Below are positions 1 to 8,996 of a DNA stretch of 64,000 bases, piece after piece (the stretch's first letter is position 1; each line of letters opens with the position of its first letter). The translations under genes were made by a program, and so were the position numbers. This DNA is from Nocardioides sp. SYSU D00065 (GTDB taxonomy: Bacteria > Actinomycetota > Actinomycetes > Propionibacteriales > Nocardioidaceae): assembly GCF_017916425.1 (NCBI RefSeq), contig NZ_JAFMSX010000001.1:248001-312000 (forward strand). Direction: 5' to 3'. The notes beneath the pieces are model-generated. The model saw only the letters and a list, made by a program, of their open reading frames with translations, was not told the DNA's origin and searched no databases.

Positions 1-374
1 GCCTGACCGGGCCGCGGACGCGCGTCATGGGAGCCGGGCCGCTGCGGCAGCGGGCGTCGGCGCGGGTGCGCGGGCGGGTGCTGCTCGTCGGGGACGCCGC
101 CGGGTACGTCGACGCGCTCACCGGCGAGGGCATCGCGCTGGGCCTCGCCCAGGCCCGCGCAGCGGTCGCGTGCGTGGCCGCGGGCCGTCCCGAGCGCTAC
201 GACGCACTCGCGCGCCGCCTCGGGATGCGCCACGATCTGCTGACGCACCTGCTGCTGCGGGTGACCGCGCACCAGCCGGTGCGTCGTCGCCTGGTCCCGG
301 CCGCGACCCGACTGCCCTGGCTCTTCGGGGCCGCCGTCAACCAGCTCGCCCGACCCGTGGGGAGGCCCGCATGA
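1..374 (+). CDS. FAD-dependent oxidoreductase, C-terminal fragment
   Basis: The reading frame is open from the window edge to a TGA at 372-374, so only the last ~124 residues are visible. They carry the C-terminal FAD-contact motif of the geranylgeranyl-reductase / aromatic-hydroxylase-like flavoprotein class (LLVGDAAGYVDALTGEGIAL), in which the Asp contacts the FAD ribityl and the GEGI loop the pyrophosphate. Its stop overlaps the start of idi (ATGA), so the two are translationally coupled. Coupling to an isoprenoid gene suggests a polyprenyl or carotenoid-type reductase or oxidase. The substrate cannot be told from this fragment. Confidence 0.8.
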   Translation, partial: LTGPRTRVMGAGPLRQRASARVRGRVLLVGDAAGYVDALTGEGIALGLAQARAAVACVAAGRPERYDALARRLGMRHDLLTHLLLRVTAHQPVRRRLVPAATRLPWLFGAAVNQLARPVGRPA

Positions 375-976
375 CCGACACGACCACCGCTCCCGTCGAG
401 ACACCCGAGCTCGTGGTGCTCCTGGACGAGGACGGCCGAGCCGTCGGCACGGCCGAGAAGGCCGGCGTCCACCACGCCGACACGCCGCTGCACCTGGCGT
501 TCTCCTGCTACCTCTTCGACCGCGCGGGCAACGTCCTGATCACCCGTCGCGCGCTCGACAAGCGCACCTTCCCCGGCGTGTGGACCAACAGCTGCTGTGG
601 CCACCCCGCGCCCGGCGAGGACCTCGCCGACGCCGTCCGGCGCCGGGTCGGCCAGGAGCTCGGCACGACCGTGAGCGACCTCAAGCTGGTCCTGCCGCGC
701 TTCCGCTACCGCGCCGAGCAGGCGGGCGTCGTGGAGAACGAGATGTGCCCGGTCTTCGTCGCCGTGGCGGAGCGGCGGCTCAGCCCCGACCCGGCCGAGG
801 TCGCCGGCACCAGCTGGGAGCCCTGGGACGCCTTCCGCGCCGGCGTCCTGGCCGGGACCCGGCCGGTGTCGGTGTGGTGCCGCGAGCAGGTCGCGCAGCT
901 GCCACAGGACCCGCTCGCCGCACCCGCCGCACCGCTCGAGGACCTGCCCGCCGCGGTGCGCGTCCTGCCGGGGTGA
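371..976 (+). CDS. idi: Isopentenyl-diphosphate delta-isomerase, type I
   Basis: Interconverts isopentenyl diphosphate and dimethylallyl diphosphate in the cytoplasm, supplying the allylic primer for isoprenoid synthesis. The 201-residue product has the type I (Nudix-fold) signatures: the active-site Cys in NSCCGHP, the acidic catalytic segment ENEMCPVF, and metal-binding His residues near HLAFSCYLF. Length matches the bacterial enzymes (~180-200 aa). The ATG at 371 follows GGGGAGG with 5 nt spacing and overlaps the upstream stop, which settles the start. A longer open frame from 170 is not needed. It forms an operon with the upstream flavoprotein. Confidence 0.96.
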   Translation: MTDTTTAPVETPELVVLLDEDGRAVGTAEKAGVHHADTPLHLAFSCYLFDRAGNVLITRRALDKRTFPGVWTNSCCGHPAPGEDLADAVRRRVGQELGTTVSDLKLVLPRFRYRAEQAGVVENEMCPVFVAVAERRLSPDPAEVAGTSWEPWDAFRAGVLAGTRPVSVWCREQVAQLPQDPLAAPAAPLEDLPAAVRVLPG

Positions 977-1066
977 GCCTGTCGATTCGGCCGCGGCGTG
1001 ACCGCCCGTGTGACAGGCTGGGGCCGGTGCCTCGAGACGGTGGGGTGTTCGCGTCGCGCGCGGAGG

Positions 1067-3199
1067 ATGGACTCGTTGCCCCCAGGAGCTTTCGACCCGG
1101 CTGTCGGTGACCCGTCGGACCGTACGTCGGACACGGCGTCGATCCTCGGCGCGGCGTCCGACCGGATGGCCTGGCGCCTGGCTGTCGACGCGGCCGGCGT
1201 GGGCGCCTTCGTGTGGGACCTGGTCGCCGACGACCTGCGCTGGGACGGCCGGCTGATCGAGCTCTTCGGGCTCGACGAGGAGTCCTTCGGCGGCACGATC
1301 AAGGACTTCAACAGGCTCGTCCACCCCGACGACCTGGCACGGGTGAGCGACGCCCTCCAGCGCGCCATCGACACGTGCGGCGACTACCACGCCGAGTATC
1401 GGATCGTGCAGCCCAGCGGCCACGTGCGCTGGATCGAGGCCCGCGGCCGGGCGTACGGCGAGCACCCCGGCGGGCAGGCCGTCCGGCTCGTCGGGGCCGC
1501 CTACGACACCACCGCGGTCCGCGACGGCGAAGCCCGGATCGGGCGCGTGCTGGAGTCCATGTCCTCGGCGTTCTTCCAGCTGGACGAGGACTGGCGCTTC
1601 ACCTACGTCAACTCCGAGGCCGAGCGCCTCCTCGGCGCCGGCCGGGCCGATCTCTTCGGCCAGTCGATCTGGGAGGCCTTCCCCGCGGCGGTGGGAAGCC
1701 CCTTCGAGGAGCACTACCGCGGCGCCGCCGCGACCGGGCAGCCGGTGTCCTTCGAGGCGTTCTACCCGCCTCCGCTGGACGCGTGGTACGAGGTGCGGGC
1801 GTGGCCCTCCCCCGAGGGCCTGGCCGTCTACTTCGTCGACATCACCTCGCGGCGCGAGGCCCAGGACGCCCTGGACCGAGCGGCTCGCCGCCTCGCGCTG
1901 CTGGCCTCGGTGTCCGAGTCGCTCACCAGCACGCTGGACCCCACCGAGGGCGTGAGCCGCCTGGCCACCCACCTCGTCCCGGAGGTCGGCGACTGGTGCC
2001 TGGTCACCCTCGTCGAGGACCCGCACGCCTCGGACTGGCGGCGCGGGCTGCGCGACGTGGGCTGGTCGCACCGCGATCCCGCACTCGAGGAGACGCTGCG
2101 GCTCTACGCCGCCCAGCGGCTGCGCGCCATGACGGACGCCTCCTATCTCGCCCGCACGATCCGGGACATGACACCGGTGCTCATGGAGTCCGACGCCGCC
2201 GAGCAGGTCGCCGCGGTGCTCGTGCCGGGGCGGGCCCGCGAGCTGCTGAGCGAGCTCGACCCGGCCTCGGCCGTGATCGTGCCCCTGCGCGCGCGGGGGC
2301 GCACCGTGGGCGTTGTCAGCGTCTTCCGCGGCGCCGGGCGAGCTGCGTACACCCGCGACGACGTGGTGCTGCTCGAGGACATCGGCTCCCGCGCGGCGCT
2401 GGCGCTGGACAACGCCCGCCTCTACGCCTCCCAGCGCGACGTGTCGGAGGCCCTGCAGCGCAGCATGCTGACCGAGCCGCCCCACACCGACGAGCTCGAG
2501 ATCGTCACCCGCTACGCGCCCGCCGGCGAGGCGGCGCGCATCGGGGGCGACTGGTACGACGCGTTCCTGCAGCACCGCGGCCCCGCAGGCTCCTCCCCCG
2601 ACGTCGTGGTCGTCGTCGGGGACGTGGTCGGGCACGACGTCGAGGCCGCGGCGGCCATGGGCCAGGTCCGCGGACTGCTGCGCGGCATCGCGGTGCACAG
2701 CGGAGACGCACCGGCGGCGATCCTGTCCGGGGTCGACGCCGTGATGGAGTCGCTGCGGCTGGAGACGACCGCGACGGCCGTCGTGGCCCGCTTCGAGCAG
2801 GTCCCGGGCACGCGTGAGCGCGTGCTGGTCCGCTGGTCGCACGCCGGGCACCCGCCCGCTCTGCTCGTCAGCGCCGACGGCGAGGTGACCGCTCTGGCGG
2901 ACGTGACGGCCAACGACCTGCTGCTGGGCCTGGATCCCGCCACGCCTCGCGGCGAGCGGTCCACCCTCCTGGAGCCCGGGGCGACGCTGTTCCTCTACAC
3001 CGACGGGCTGGTCGAGCGCCGCGGCCGCGACATCGACGCCGGCGTGCGTGCCCTGGCCGCCCGGCTGCGCGAGATCGCCCCGGAGGCGCCGGAGCTCGAC
3101 GTCATGTGCGACCTGCTGCTCGAGGAGATGATCGGCGACAAGCCGGAGGACGACGTGGCGCTGCTCGCGGTGCGGCTGCGCGGGACTCAGGTGTTGTAG
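1067..3199 (+). CDS. PAS/PAS/GAF sensor with C-terminal SpoIIE-type PP2C phosphatase
   Basis: Soluble sensor phosphatase of the RsbU/RsbP class, expected to dephosphorylate anti-sigma-factor antagonists or related partner-switching proteins. In order: a first PAS fold (VGAFVWDL..., about residues 30-140), a second PAS (LESMSSAFFQLDEDWRFTYVN at about 165), a GAF domain (about 270-450) and a SpoIIE PP2C domain (about 470-705) with metal-binding acidic motifs in GGDWYDAF, VVGDVVGHD and the terminal EDDVALLAVR. There is no membrane segment and no RsbW kinase module. The start is uncertain: GGAGG directly abuts the ATG at 1067, so TTG 1076 is possible, and the frame stays open back to GTG 998. No partner anti-sigma gene lies nearby. 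Confidence 0.88.
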   Translation: MDSLPPGAFDPAVGDPSDRTSDTASILGAASDRMAWRLAVDAAGVGAFVWDLVADDLRWDGRLIELFGLDEESFGGTIKDFNRLVHPDDLARVSDALQRAIDTCGDYHAEYRIVQPSGHVRWIEARGRAYGEHPGGQAVRLVGAAYDTTAVRDGEARIGRVLESMSSAFFQLDEDWRFTYVNSEAERLLGAGRADLFGQSIWEAFPAAVGSPFEEHYRGAAATGQPVSFEAFYPPPLDAWYEVRAWPSPEGLAVYFVDITSRREAQDALDRAARRLALLASVSESLTSTLDPTEGVSRLATHLVPEVGDWCLVTLVEDPHASDWRRGLRDVGWSHRDPALEETLRLYAAQRLRAMTDASYLARTIRDMTPVLMESDAAEQVAAVLVPGRARELLSELDPASAVIVPLRARGRTVGVVSVFRGAGRAAYTRDDVVLLEDIGSRAALALDNARLYASQRDVSEALQRSMLTEPPHTDELEIVTRYAPAGEAARIGGDWYDAFLQHRGPAGSSPDVVVVVGDVVGHDVEAAAAMGQVRGLLRGIAVHSGDAPAAILSGVDAVMESLRLETTATAVVARFEQVPGTRERVLVRWSHAGHPPALLVSADGEVTALADVTANDLLLGLDPATPRGERSTLLEPGATLFLYTDGLVERRGRDIDAGVRALAARLREIAPEAPELDVMCDLLLEEMIGDKPEDDVALLAVRLRGTQVL

Positions 3200-3336
3200 C
3201 GCAGCAGCGAAATCACGCCGAAGATCAGCGCGATCAGCACGAAGAGCCCGATGACCGCGAGGACGGGGGTCACCTTCGGGCGCGGCCCCGGCGCGTTGAG
3301 AGGCTGGTTGGTCGTGGGTCGCTCACGCTCGTCCAT
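3187..3336 (-). CDS. Small single-pass membrane protein (49 aa)
   Basis: A 49-codon frame begins at ATG 3336 with a hydrophilic N-terminus (MDERERPTTNQPLNAPGPRP), followed by one clear membrane segment (TPVLAVIGLFVLIALIFGVI) and the tail SLLRYNT. Codon third positions are strongly G/C as in neighbouring genes. It lies 28 nt downstream of the FAD/TPR gene on the same strand and overlaps the 3' end of the convergent phosphatase gene by 13 nt. The upstream hexamer TACCGC sits 6 nt before the ATG, so it may be leaderless or co-transcribed. Orientation is likely N-in by charge. Function unknown. Confidence 0.6.
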   Translation of the reverse strand: MDERERPTTNQPLNAPGPRPKVTPVLAVIGLFVLIALIFGVISLLRYNT

Positions 3337-3364
3337 GCTGCGGCGGTACCCCCCAGGATGCGGC

Positions 3365-6184
3365 TCATGCGAGCCCCGGGGCGCCGACCGCGGCGCGGCC
3401 GAGCGAGGCGCGGCGCCGGCCGTCGAGGGGTGAGGGGCGGCGGTCCAGGCGGGCGTCGAGCAGGGCGGCGGCCCGCTCCGTCTCCCCCTCGTTGACCAGG
3501 CACAGCAGCAGCGTTTCCTCGACCACCTCGCGCTGCGCTGCCGAGCCCCCGACCCGCACGAGGACGGGCAGCAGCTCGGAGAGCAGCGCTGCCGCGTCGG
3601 CCCAACGGTCCTCGAGCACCGCCACCAGCGCGTCGCAGACGCCGGCCACGACCGTACGCATCGTGCTGTCGCCGGACCGGCGGCAGTGCCCGGCCAACCT
3701 CGCGACCCGGGTCGCGTCGCCGCTGCCCGCCAGGGCGAGGGCGGCGTGCAGGGCGACGAAGGGCGTCTGCGGCTCCTCCACGAGCGAGTGCTCGACCGCC
3801 GCCAGCACCGCCTCCATCGGGGGCGGGGGCGCCTCGGCGGGGACCGAGCCCGGTGGCACGGCTGCGGGCCAGTCGGTCGTCGTCATGCGCCAGCGCCACA
3901 GCAGCGACGCGGAGTCGACGAGGGTGCGGACCCCGGTGACCGTCGGCGGGGTGAGCTGGGAGTAGTAGCGGCGGCGTACGGCCTCGGTGTCGCCGAGGGA
4001 CAGCTCGTGCAGAGCGGCGTGCCACGAGAAGTGCGCGCGGTGGCTGGCCGAGCGTCCGCTCTCGGTGACCCAGTGGTCGAGCCACACGCGGCCGGTCTCG
4101 TGCTGGCCGGTCTCGTAGAGGACGTGCGTCTGGGCGTGCACGGCGTGGCCCGACGACGGCTGGCACGACAGCGCGCTCTCGGCGAGCAGACCTGCCTCCT
4201 CCCACCGTGACTGGTCCTGCCGGGTGAAGGCCAGCAGCGAGATGTACCACCAGTGGTCGCCGTAGGCCGGGGCGAGCCCCTCCACGAGGTCCCAGGCCTC
4301 GCGCTGCACGTCGGTGACACCCGAGAAGGCGATGGTCGGCACCGCGGCCGAGACGGCCAGCACGTCGCGAGGGTGCCTCGCGATGTGGCTCATCAGGGCC
4401 TGCGCCCCGCTGCGTCGCACGTCGGCGACGCGGCGGCCCACGACGTCGACGAGGCTGCGCTCGCGGTCGTCGCCACGCCGCCGCACGGCCTCGCGGGCCG
4501 CCTGCAGCGAGCCCGCCACGTCGGCCGCGGCACCGGCCTCGTGCCCCAGCATCGCCAGCGCCGCGTGGGCCAGGGCAAAGTCGGGGTCGAGGGTGGCCGC
4601 CTCCCGCAGCAGGTCCTCGGCGCCACCCTGCAGCAGCATCAGTCGCTCCAGCCCGGCGTTGTACGCCGTCGCGGCCTCCGCCGTCGTGGAGATCGGCAGT
4701 CCGAGCGGGTCGCGCGGACGGGCCACCGGGTGGTGTCCGCTGACCAGGCGGCCGTCGGCGAGGCGACGCGGTTGTGGGGCCAGTGCGTCGAGCACCGCGG
4801 TCGCCACGCCCAGCGCCTGCGCGCGGATCTCGGGGACGGCGGTCGACTCCCACAGCTCGCCGCGACGCAGGGCGCCGAGCGTCCACAGCGGCGCGTCGGT
4901 GCCCCCGGCGGCGTCCACGACCCGCCCGTCGACCGTGCGCACGCCCATGCCCGCCGTCGCCACGACGGCGAGCGCCGAGCCGCCTCGAGGACGGAGCAGG
5001 TCGTCGAGGAGCGGGTTCTGGAGCCGGCGCACGTCGGACTGCGGGCCGGTGCAGTTCACCACCCAGCCCACCTCGCGCACGGAGCCGTCGGTCAGCTCGA
5101 CCTCGAGTCCCCCGCGCGCGAGCGGCCGGGCGGCGACCACCGTGCCTGCCGAGACCCGCAGTCGGTCCTCGGCCTCCAGCGCGTCGAGACGCACGCGGCT
5201 CGAGGGAGCCATCCGGTGGCGGTGCAGGCCCCAGCGCGCGGCGTCGCGGGACAGGAACTCGGCCCGGTCGCTCTCGGACAGGCGCTGCCACAGCTCGCTG
5301 AGACGGAACCGCAGCCCGTCCACGGCCGGGCGCCAGTCGCCGGTGGCCGCACGGACGTCCGCGACGTGCCGCTCCGCCCGTGCCCGGACCTCGTCGAGCC
5401 GGCCGCCCCAGTCCGAGACGTCCGGAATGGCGGCGAGCCGCTGCTCGGGCGCGTGGGTGCGGGGCAGCAGGCCGCGGCGACTCACCGCGTGGATGACGCG
5501 GTCCGCGGGACCTGCGGCGGTGAGGGTCAAGGTGACGTCGACCATGGTGAGTCCGGTGCCCACCAGCAGGACGTCGCGCGGGCCGGTCCGGTCGCGCCGC
5601 ACGACGTCGAGGGCTCCGGACGCCCACGGGTCGGGGACGAAGAACGGCGAGGCGCGCAGCTCCTCGACCGCCCACTCCGTGCCCGCCTCGGGCAGACCGG
5701 TGGCGACGACGACGGCGTCGGCGTCGAGGGGACGTCGCGCCCGGACCGCGACCCGCAGCCCGCCGGCCGTACGCTCCACCCCGACCGCCGTGTCGCGGAC
5801 GTGCCGCAGCGACACGTCGCCGAGCGTCGTGCGCAGCGCCTCGGTGAGGCTGTCGTCGAGGTAGCGGGCGAACTGGGCTCGCGGGGCGAAGTCGTAGGGC
5901 AGGGACGGCCGGTCCGGCTCGTCGCGGGCACGCCAGGCGACGAAGTGACCGGGGTCCTCGGGCAGCACGCTCATCCCCGAGGCCGGAACGTTGAGCAGGT
6001 GCGAGGCGTCGTACGTCCCGAACGCGACGCCGCGCGCCAGCCGGTCAGCCGGGTCGACGACGGTGATGTCGAGGCCGGCGGCCCGGCGGCCGGCGACCCG
6101 GACGAGGTGCAGGGCGGTCAGGGAGCCTGCCGCCCCGCCGCCGACGATGACGACGGAGGGACGACGCTCTCGCGGTGTGCTCAT
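3365..6184 (-). CDS. FAD/NAD(P)-binding protein fused to a TTC38-like TPR domain
   Basis: One uninterrupted 939-aa frame with two family-sized halves. Residues ~1-475 are a flavoprotein: N-terminal Rossmann motif VVIVGGGAAGS, the FAD_NAD(P)-binding family motif HLLNVPASGMSVLP, a second dinucleotide site VLLVGTGLTMVDV, VVNCTGPQSDV, and the typical end GELWESTAVPEIRAQA. Residues ~485-939 resemble tetratricopeptide repeat protein 38: LPISTTAEAATAYNAGL at its start, VHAQTHVLYETGQ, HFSWHAALHELSLGD, and VRVGGSAAQREVV near the end. The ATG at 6184 is preceded by AGGAG with 8 nt spacing, so the in-frame Met 45 nt upstream is unlikely. It lies 105 nt downstream of cysA on the same strand, which hints at a sulfur-related role. 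No biochemical role is known to me for this pairing. Confidence 0.88.
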   Translation of the reverse strand: MSTPRERRPSVVIVGGGAAGSLTALHLVRVAGRRAAGLDITVVDPADRLARGVAFGTYDASHLLNVPASGMSVLPEDPGHFVAWRARDEPDRPSLPYDFAPRAQFARYLDDSLTEALRTTLGDVSLRHVRDTAVGVERTAGGLRVAVRARRPLDADAVVVATGLPEAGTEWAVEELRASPFFVPDPWASGALDVVRRDRTGPRDVLLVGTGLTMVDVTLTLTAAGPADRVIHAVSRRGLLPRTHAPEQRLAAIPDVSDWGGRLDEVRARAERHVADVRAATGDWRPAVDGLRFRLSELWQRLSESDRAEFLSRDAARWGLHRHRMAPSSRVRLDALEAEDRLRVSAGTVVAARPLARGGLEVELTDGSVREVGWVVNCTGPQSDVRRLQNPLLDDLLRPRGGSALAVVATAGMGVRTVDGRVVDAAGGTDAPLWTLGALRRGELWESTAVPEIRAQALGVATAVLDALAPQPRRLADGRLVSGHHPVARPRDPLGLPISTTAEAATAYNAGLERLMLLQGGAEDLLREAATLDPDFALAHAALAMLGHEAGAAADVAGSLQAAREAVRRRGDDRERSLVDVVGRRVADVRRSGAQALMSHIARHPRDVLAVSAAVPTIAFSGVTDVQREAWDLVEGLAPAYGDHWWYISLLAFTRQDQSRWEEAGLLAESALSCQPSSGHAVHAQTHVLYETGQHETGRVWLDHWVTESGRSASHRAHFSWHAALHELSLGDTEAVRRRYYSQLTPPTVTGVRTLVDSASLLWRWRMTTTDWPAAVPPGSVPAEAPPPPMEAVLAAVEHSLVEEPQTPFVALHAALALAGSGDATRVARLAGHCRRSGDSTMRTVVAGVCDALVAVLEDRWADAAALLSELLPVLVRVGGSAAQREVVEETLLLCLVNEGETERAAALLDARLDRRPSPLDGRRRASLGRAAVGAPGLA

Positions 6185-6289
6185 GTCTCGGGCTCCTGCT
6201 GAGGTGGGTGGGTGCCGGGGTGCTGGCACGGGTTGGTGCCGTGGTCGGTGGCGTGGGTGGTGGCGGGGTTGGCTGCGCCGCAGCGCGGC

Positions 6290-7276
6290 TCAGCCGGCGG
6301 TCAGCACGGCCGGCATGGCCGGCACGGTGGTCGCGCCGTCGGCGGCGGTGAGCCAGACGGCCATCCCCTCGGTGAGCTGGAGGCTGCGCGCGTGCGTACG
6401 GGTGACCTCGACGGTCACGACCTCGCCGTCGTCGGTCAGCACGGTGAGGCGGACCTCGAAGCCGATGCGCTGCACGCGCGAGATGCGGCCCTCGACGGAG
6501 CCGGCCAGGGTGGGACCGAGGCCGATCTCGATGTCGTGGGGACGGATGCGGCGACCCGCCAGCGTCGTGACGTCGCCGAGGAAGCCCATCACGAACTCGT
6601 TCGCCGGGGCGTCGTAGAGCTGGTCGGGGGTGCCGACCTGCTCGACGCGGCCCTCGTTGACCACGACGATCTCGTCGGCGACCTCGAGGGCCTCCTCCTG
6701 GTCGTGGGTCACGAAGACGGTCGTCACGTGCACCTCGTCGTGCAGCCGCCGCAACCAGTCGCGCAGCTCCTTGCGGACCTTGGCGTCGAGCGCGCCGAAC
6801 GGCTCGTCGAGCAGCAGGACGCGTGGCTCCACCGCGAGCGCGCGGGCGAGGGCCATCCGCTGGCGCTGGCCGCCTGAGAGCTGCGAGGGCAGCCGGTGCG
6901 AGAACTGCTGCAGGTGCACGAGCCGGAGCAGCTCGTCGACGCGCTCGGCGACCTCGGCCCTGGGCCGCTTGCGGATCTCCAGGCCGAAGGCGACGTTCTT
7001 GGCGACCGTCATGTGCTTGAAGACGGCGTAGTGCTGGAAGACGAAGCCGACGCCCCTCTTCTGCGCGGGGAGATCGGTGGCGTCCGTGCCGTCGATCTCG
7101 ATGCGCCCGGAGTCTGCGGTGTCGAGCCCGGCGATGATGCGCAGCAGGGTCGACTTGCCGCCGCCGGACGGGCCGAGCAGGGCGGTCAGCCCGCCCGCCG
7201 GGATGGACACGGAGACGTCGTCGAGGGCGACGAAGTCCCCGAACCTCTTGGTGACGTGGGAGATGTGGATGCTCAT
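6290..7276 (-). CDS. cysA: Sulfate/thiosulfate ABC transporter ATP-binding protein
   Basis: Cytoplasmic ATPase driving sulfate uptake with CysT/CysW. 328 residues: Walker [11 protein letters not shown]-loop [13 protein letters not shown], signature [15 protein letters not shown], Walker B VLLLDEP, switch His in [11 protein letters not shown], then a C-terminal TOBE-like regulatory domain (from about residue 235). QHYALF/KHMTV-type sequence and the permease context identify it as CysA rather than a sugar or molybdate importer ATPase. The ATG at 7276 overlaps the cysW stop (ATGA) and is preceded by GAGGAGG. Last transporter gene of sbp-cysT-cysW-cysA. Confidence 0.94.
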   Translation of the reverse strand: MSIHISHVTKRFGDFVALDDVSVSIPAGGLTALLGPSGGGKSTLLRIIAGLDTADSGRIEIDGTDATDLPAQKRGVGFVFQHYAVFKHMTVAKNVAFGLEIRKRPRAEVAERVDELLRLVHLQQFSHRLPSQLSGGQRQRMALARALAVEPRVLLLDEPFGALDAKVRKELRDWLRRLHDEVHVTTVFVTHDQEEALEVADEIVVVNEGRVEQVGTPDQLYDAPANEFVMGFLGDVTTLAGRRIRPHDIEIGLGPTLAGSVEGRISRVQRIGFEVRLTVLTDDGEVVTVEVTRTHARSLQLTEGMAVWLTAADGATTVPAMPAVLTAG

Positions 7277-8109
7277 CGGGGCCTCCTCGGGGAGCCGGTG
7301 GGAGCGGAGTGCTGGGGACGGAGGAAGGCGACCACGACCAGGCAGGCGATGCTCACCAGGATCAGCAGGAACGACGTCGCGTAGGCGGTGTCCTGTTGGA
7401 AGTTCTGGTACTTCGCCTCCACGACGAGCGTCGCGGTCTGGGTGCGGCCGGTGATGTTGCCCGACACGATCTTGACGGCGCCGAACTCGCCGATCGAGCG
7501 GGCCAGGCTGAGCACCACGCCGTACACGACGGCCCACTTGATGCTGGGCAGGGTGATCCGCCACAGCGTCTGGGGCCCGCTGGCGCCGAGGCTGCGGGCC
7601 GCCTGCTCCTGGTCGTCGCCGATCTCGGTGAGCACGGGCACGACCTCGCGGATCACCAGGGGCAGGGCCACGAAGCAGGTCGCCATGATCATGCCGGGCG
7701 AGTCGAAGATCAGCTGCAGGCCGTTGGCCTCGAGCGTCGGCCCGAACCACCCGGTGCGCCCGTTGTAGGCCAGCAGGAGGGCCAGCCCGACCACCACCGG
7801 GGACACCGACAGGGGCAGGTCCACGAAGGCCGAGAGCACCCGCTTGCCCGGGAACTGGTGGCGCACGAGCAGGATCGAGATCGTCACGCCGAAGACCAGG
7901 TTGATCGCGACCGCCCACAGGGCGACCACCGCGGTCAGCTGGAGCGCTCCGGTCACCTGCTCGTCGGCCAGCGCGTCGGCGAGGGTCGCGAATCCCCCGG
8001 CGAAGGTGTTGCGCACCAGCAGCCCGACCGGCCAGGCCACCAGCAGGAACACGTAGCCGACCGCGACAATGCGCAGCAGCCAGCGCATGGCGGGAGGTGG
8101 GCTCACCAT
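7273..8109 (-). CDS. cysW: Sulfate ABC transporter permease CysW
   Basis: Inner-membrane subunit, 278 aa, with about six transmembrane helices and the cytoplasmic EAA coupling loop ([32 protein letters not shown] region, about residues 165-195). The motif [18 protein letters not shown] is typical of CysW. Its ATG overlaps the cysT stop by 7 nt and its stop overlaps the cysA start by 4 nt, so all are coupled. The start at 8109 gives [14 protein letters not shown]; an internal ATG (MRWLL) is an alternative six codons later. Confidence 0.93.
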   Translation of the reverse strand: MVSPPPAMRWLLRIVAVGYVFLLVAWPVGLLVRNTFAGGFATLADALADEQVTGALQLTAVVALWAVAINLVFGVTISILLVRHQFPGKRVLSAFVDLPLSVSPVVVGLALLLAYNGRTGWFGPTLEANGLQLIFDSPGMIMATCFVALPLVIREVVPVLTEIGDDQEQAARSLGASGPQTLWRITLPSIKWAVVYGVVLSLARSIGEFGAVKIVSGNITGRTQTATLVVEAKYQNFQQDTAYATSFLLILVSIACLVVVAFLRPQHSAPTGSPRRPR

Positions 8110-8996
8110 CGTCGGGCCACCCGCCTCTGCACCACGTCGAGGGCGACGATGACCACCAAGGCCACCGCGAGCATCACCGACGCGAGGGCGGCGGCGGACG
8201 CGGTGTTGCCGTTCTCGATGAAGGTCAGCACGCGCACCGACACCACCTCCGTCTCGAAGGGCTTGTTGCCCGACAGCAGGACCAGGGAGCCGTACTCCGA
8301 GATCGCCCGGGCGAAGGACAGCGCGGCGCCCGCGGCGATCGCCGGGGTGAGCGCCGGCAGGATGATGCGGCGGAACACAGTCGCCGGGCGGGCGCCGAGG
8401 GAGGCGGCCGCCTCCTCGACGTCGCTCTCCAGCTCCTCGAGCACGGGCTGGACCGTGCGCACGATGAACGGCAGCGTCACGAAGGCGAGCGCGAGCGTCA
8501 CCGCCCGCTCGGTGAAGGCCCAGTGCACGCCCAGCGGGCTGTTGGGTCCGTAGAGCGCGAGCAGGACGAGACCGGCCACGATGGTGGGCAGGGCGAACGG
8601 GACGTCGATGACGACGTCGAGCAGGGAGCGGCCCCAGAAGCGGTCGCGCACCAGCACCCAGGCGATGACGGTGCCCACCACGACGTTGACGGCCGTCACG
8701 AGCAGCGACTGCCCGACGGTGAGGGACACCGCCGCCCAGGTCTGGTCGTTGGCGAGCACCGACAGGTAGCGGTCCCAGCCGCCCTCCGACGCCGCCGCGA
8801 CGACGGCGGCCAGTGGCAGCAGGACGAGGATGCTGAACCACGTCATGGCGATGCCGAGGGCGAGGCCGGAGCTGCGGGTGAGGGTGCTGCGCGGGGTCGT
8901 CCGCCGGCGTCGCCGCCCGGCCGGGGCGGGCGGGGAGGGCGGGTCGTCCGGCCCTCCGTCCCCGACCCCGCGCGTGGCGCTGAGGGTGGTCGACAC
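8103..8996 (-). CDS. cysT: Sulfate ABC transporter permease CysT
   Basis: Partner permease of CysW (also called CysU), 297 aa. A Pro/Arg-rich cytoplasmic N-terminus of ~40 residues precedes about six membrane helices. The EAA loop reads [21 protein letters not shown], and the family motif [18 protein letters not shown] is present. The GTG start at 8996 directly follows the sbp stop codon (TAG then GTG), with GAGGAG inside the end of sbp as ribosome binding site, indicating coupled translation of binding protein and permease. Confidence 0.93.
   Translation of the reverse strand: MSTTLSATRGVGDGGPDDPPSPPAPAGRRRRRTTPRSTLTRSSGLALGIAMTWFSILVLLPLAAVVAAASEGGWDRYLSVLANDQTWAAVSLTVGQSLLVTAVNVVVGTVIAWVLVRDRFWGRSLLDVVIDVPFALPTIVAGLVLLALYGPNSPLGVHWAFTERAVTLALAFVTLPFIVRTVQPVLEELESDVEEAAASLGARPATVFRRIILPALTPAIAAGAALSFARAISEYGSLVLLSGNKPFETEVVSVRVLTFIENGNTASAAALASVMLAVALVVIVALDVVQRRVARRW

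Noticed and set aside
197-2851. 884-codon open frame antisense to idi and the phosphatase
   Set aside because: High-GC shadow frame; both sense genes have clear family motifs and the antisense product has none.
6241-6289. Possible terminator between cysA and the FAD/TTC38 gene
   Set aside because: The GCTGCG/CGCAGC inverted repeat leaves a 1-nt loop and cannot form a useful stem; the genes are more likely co-transcribed.
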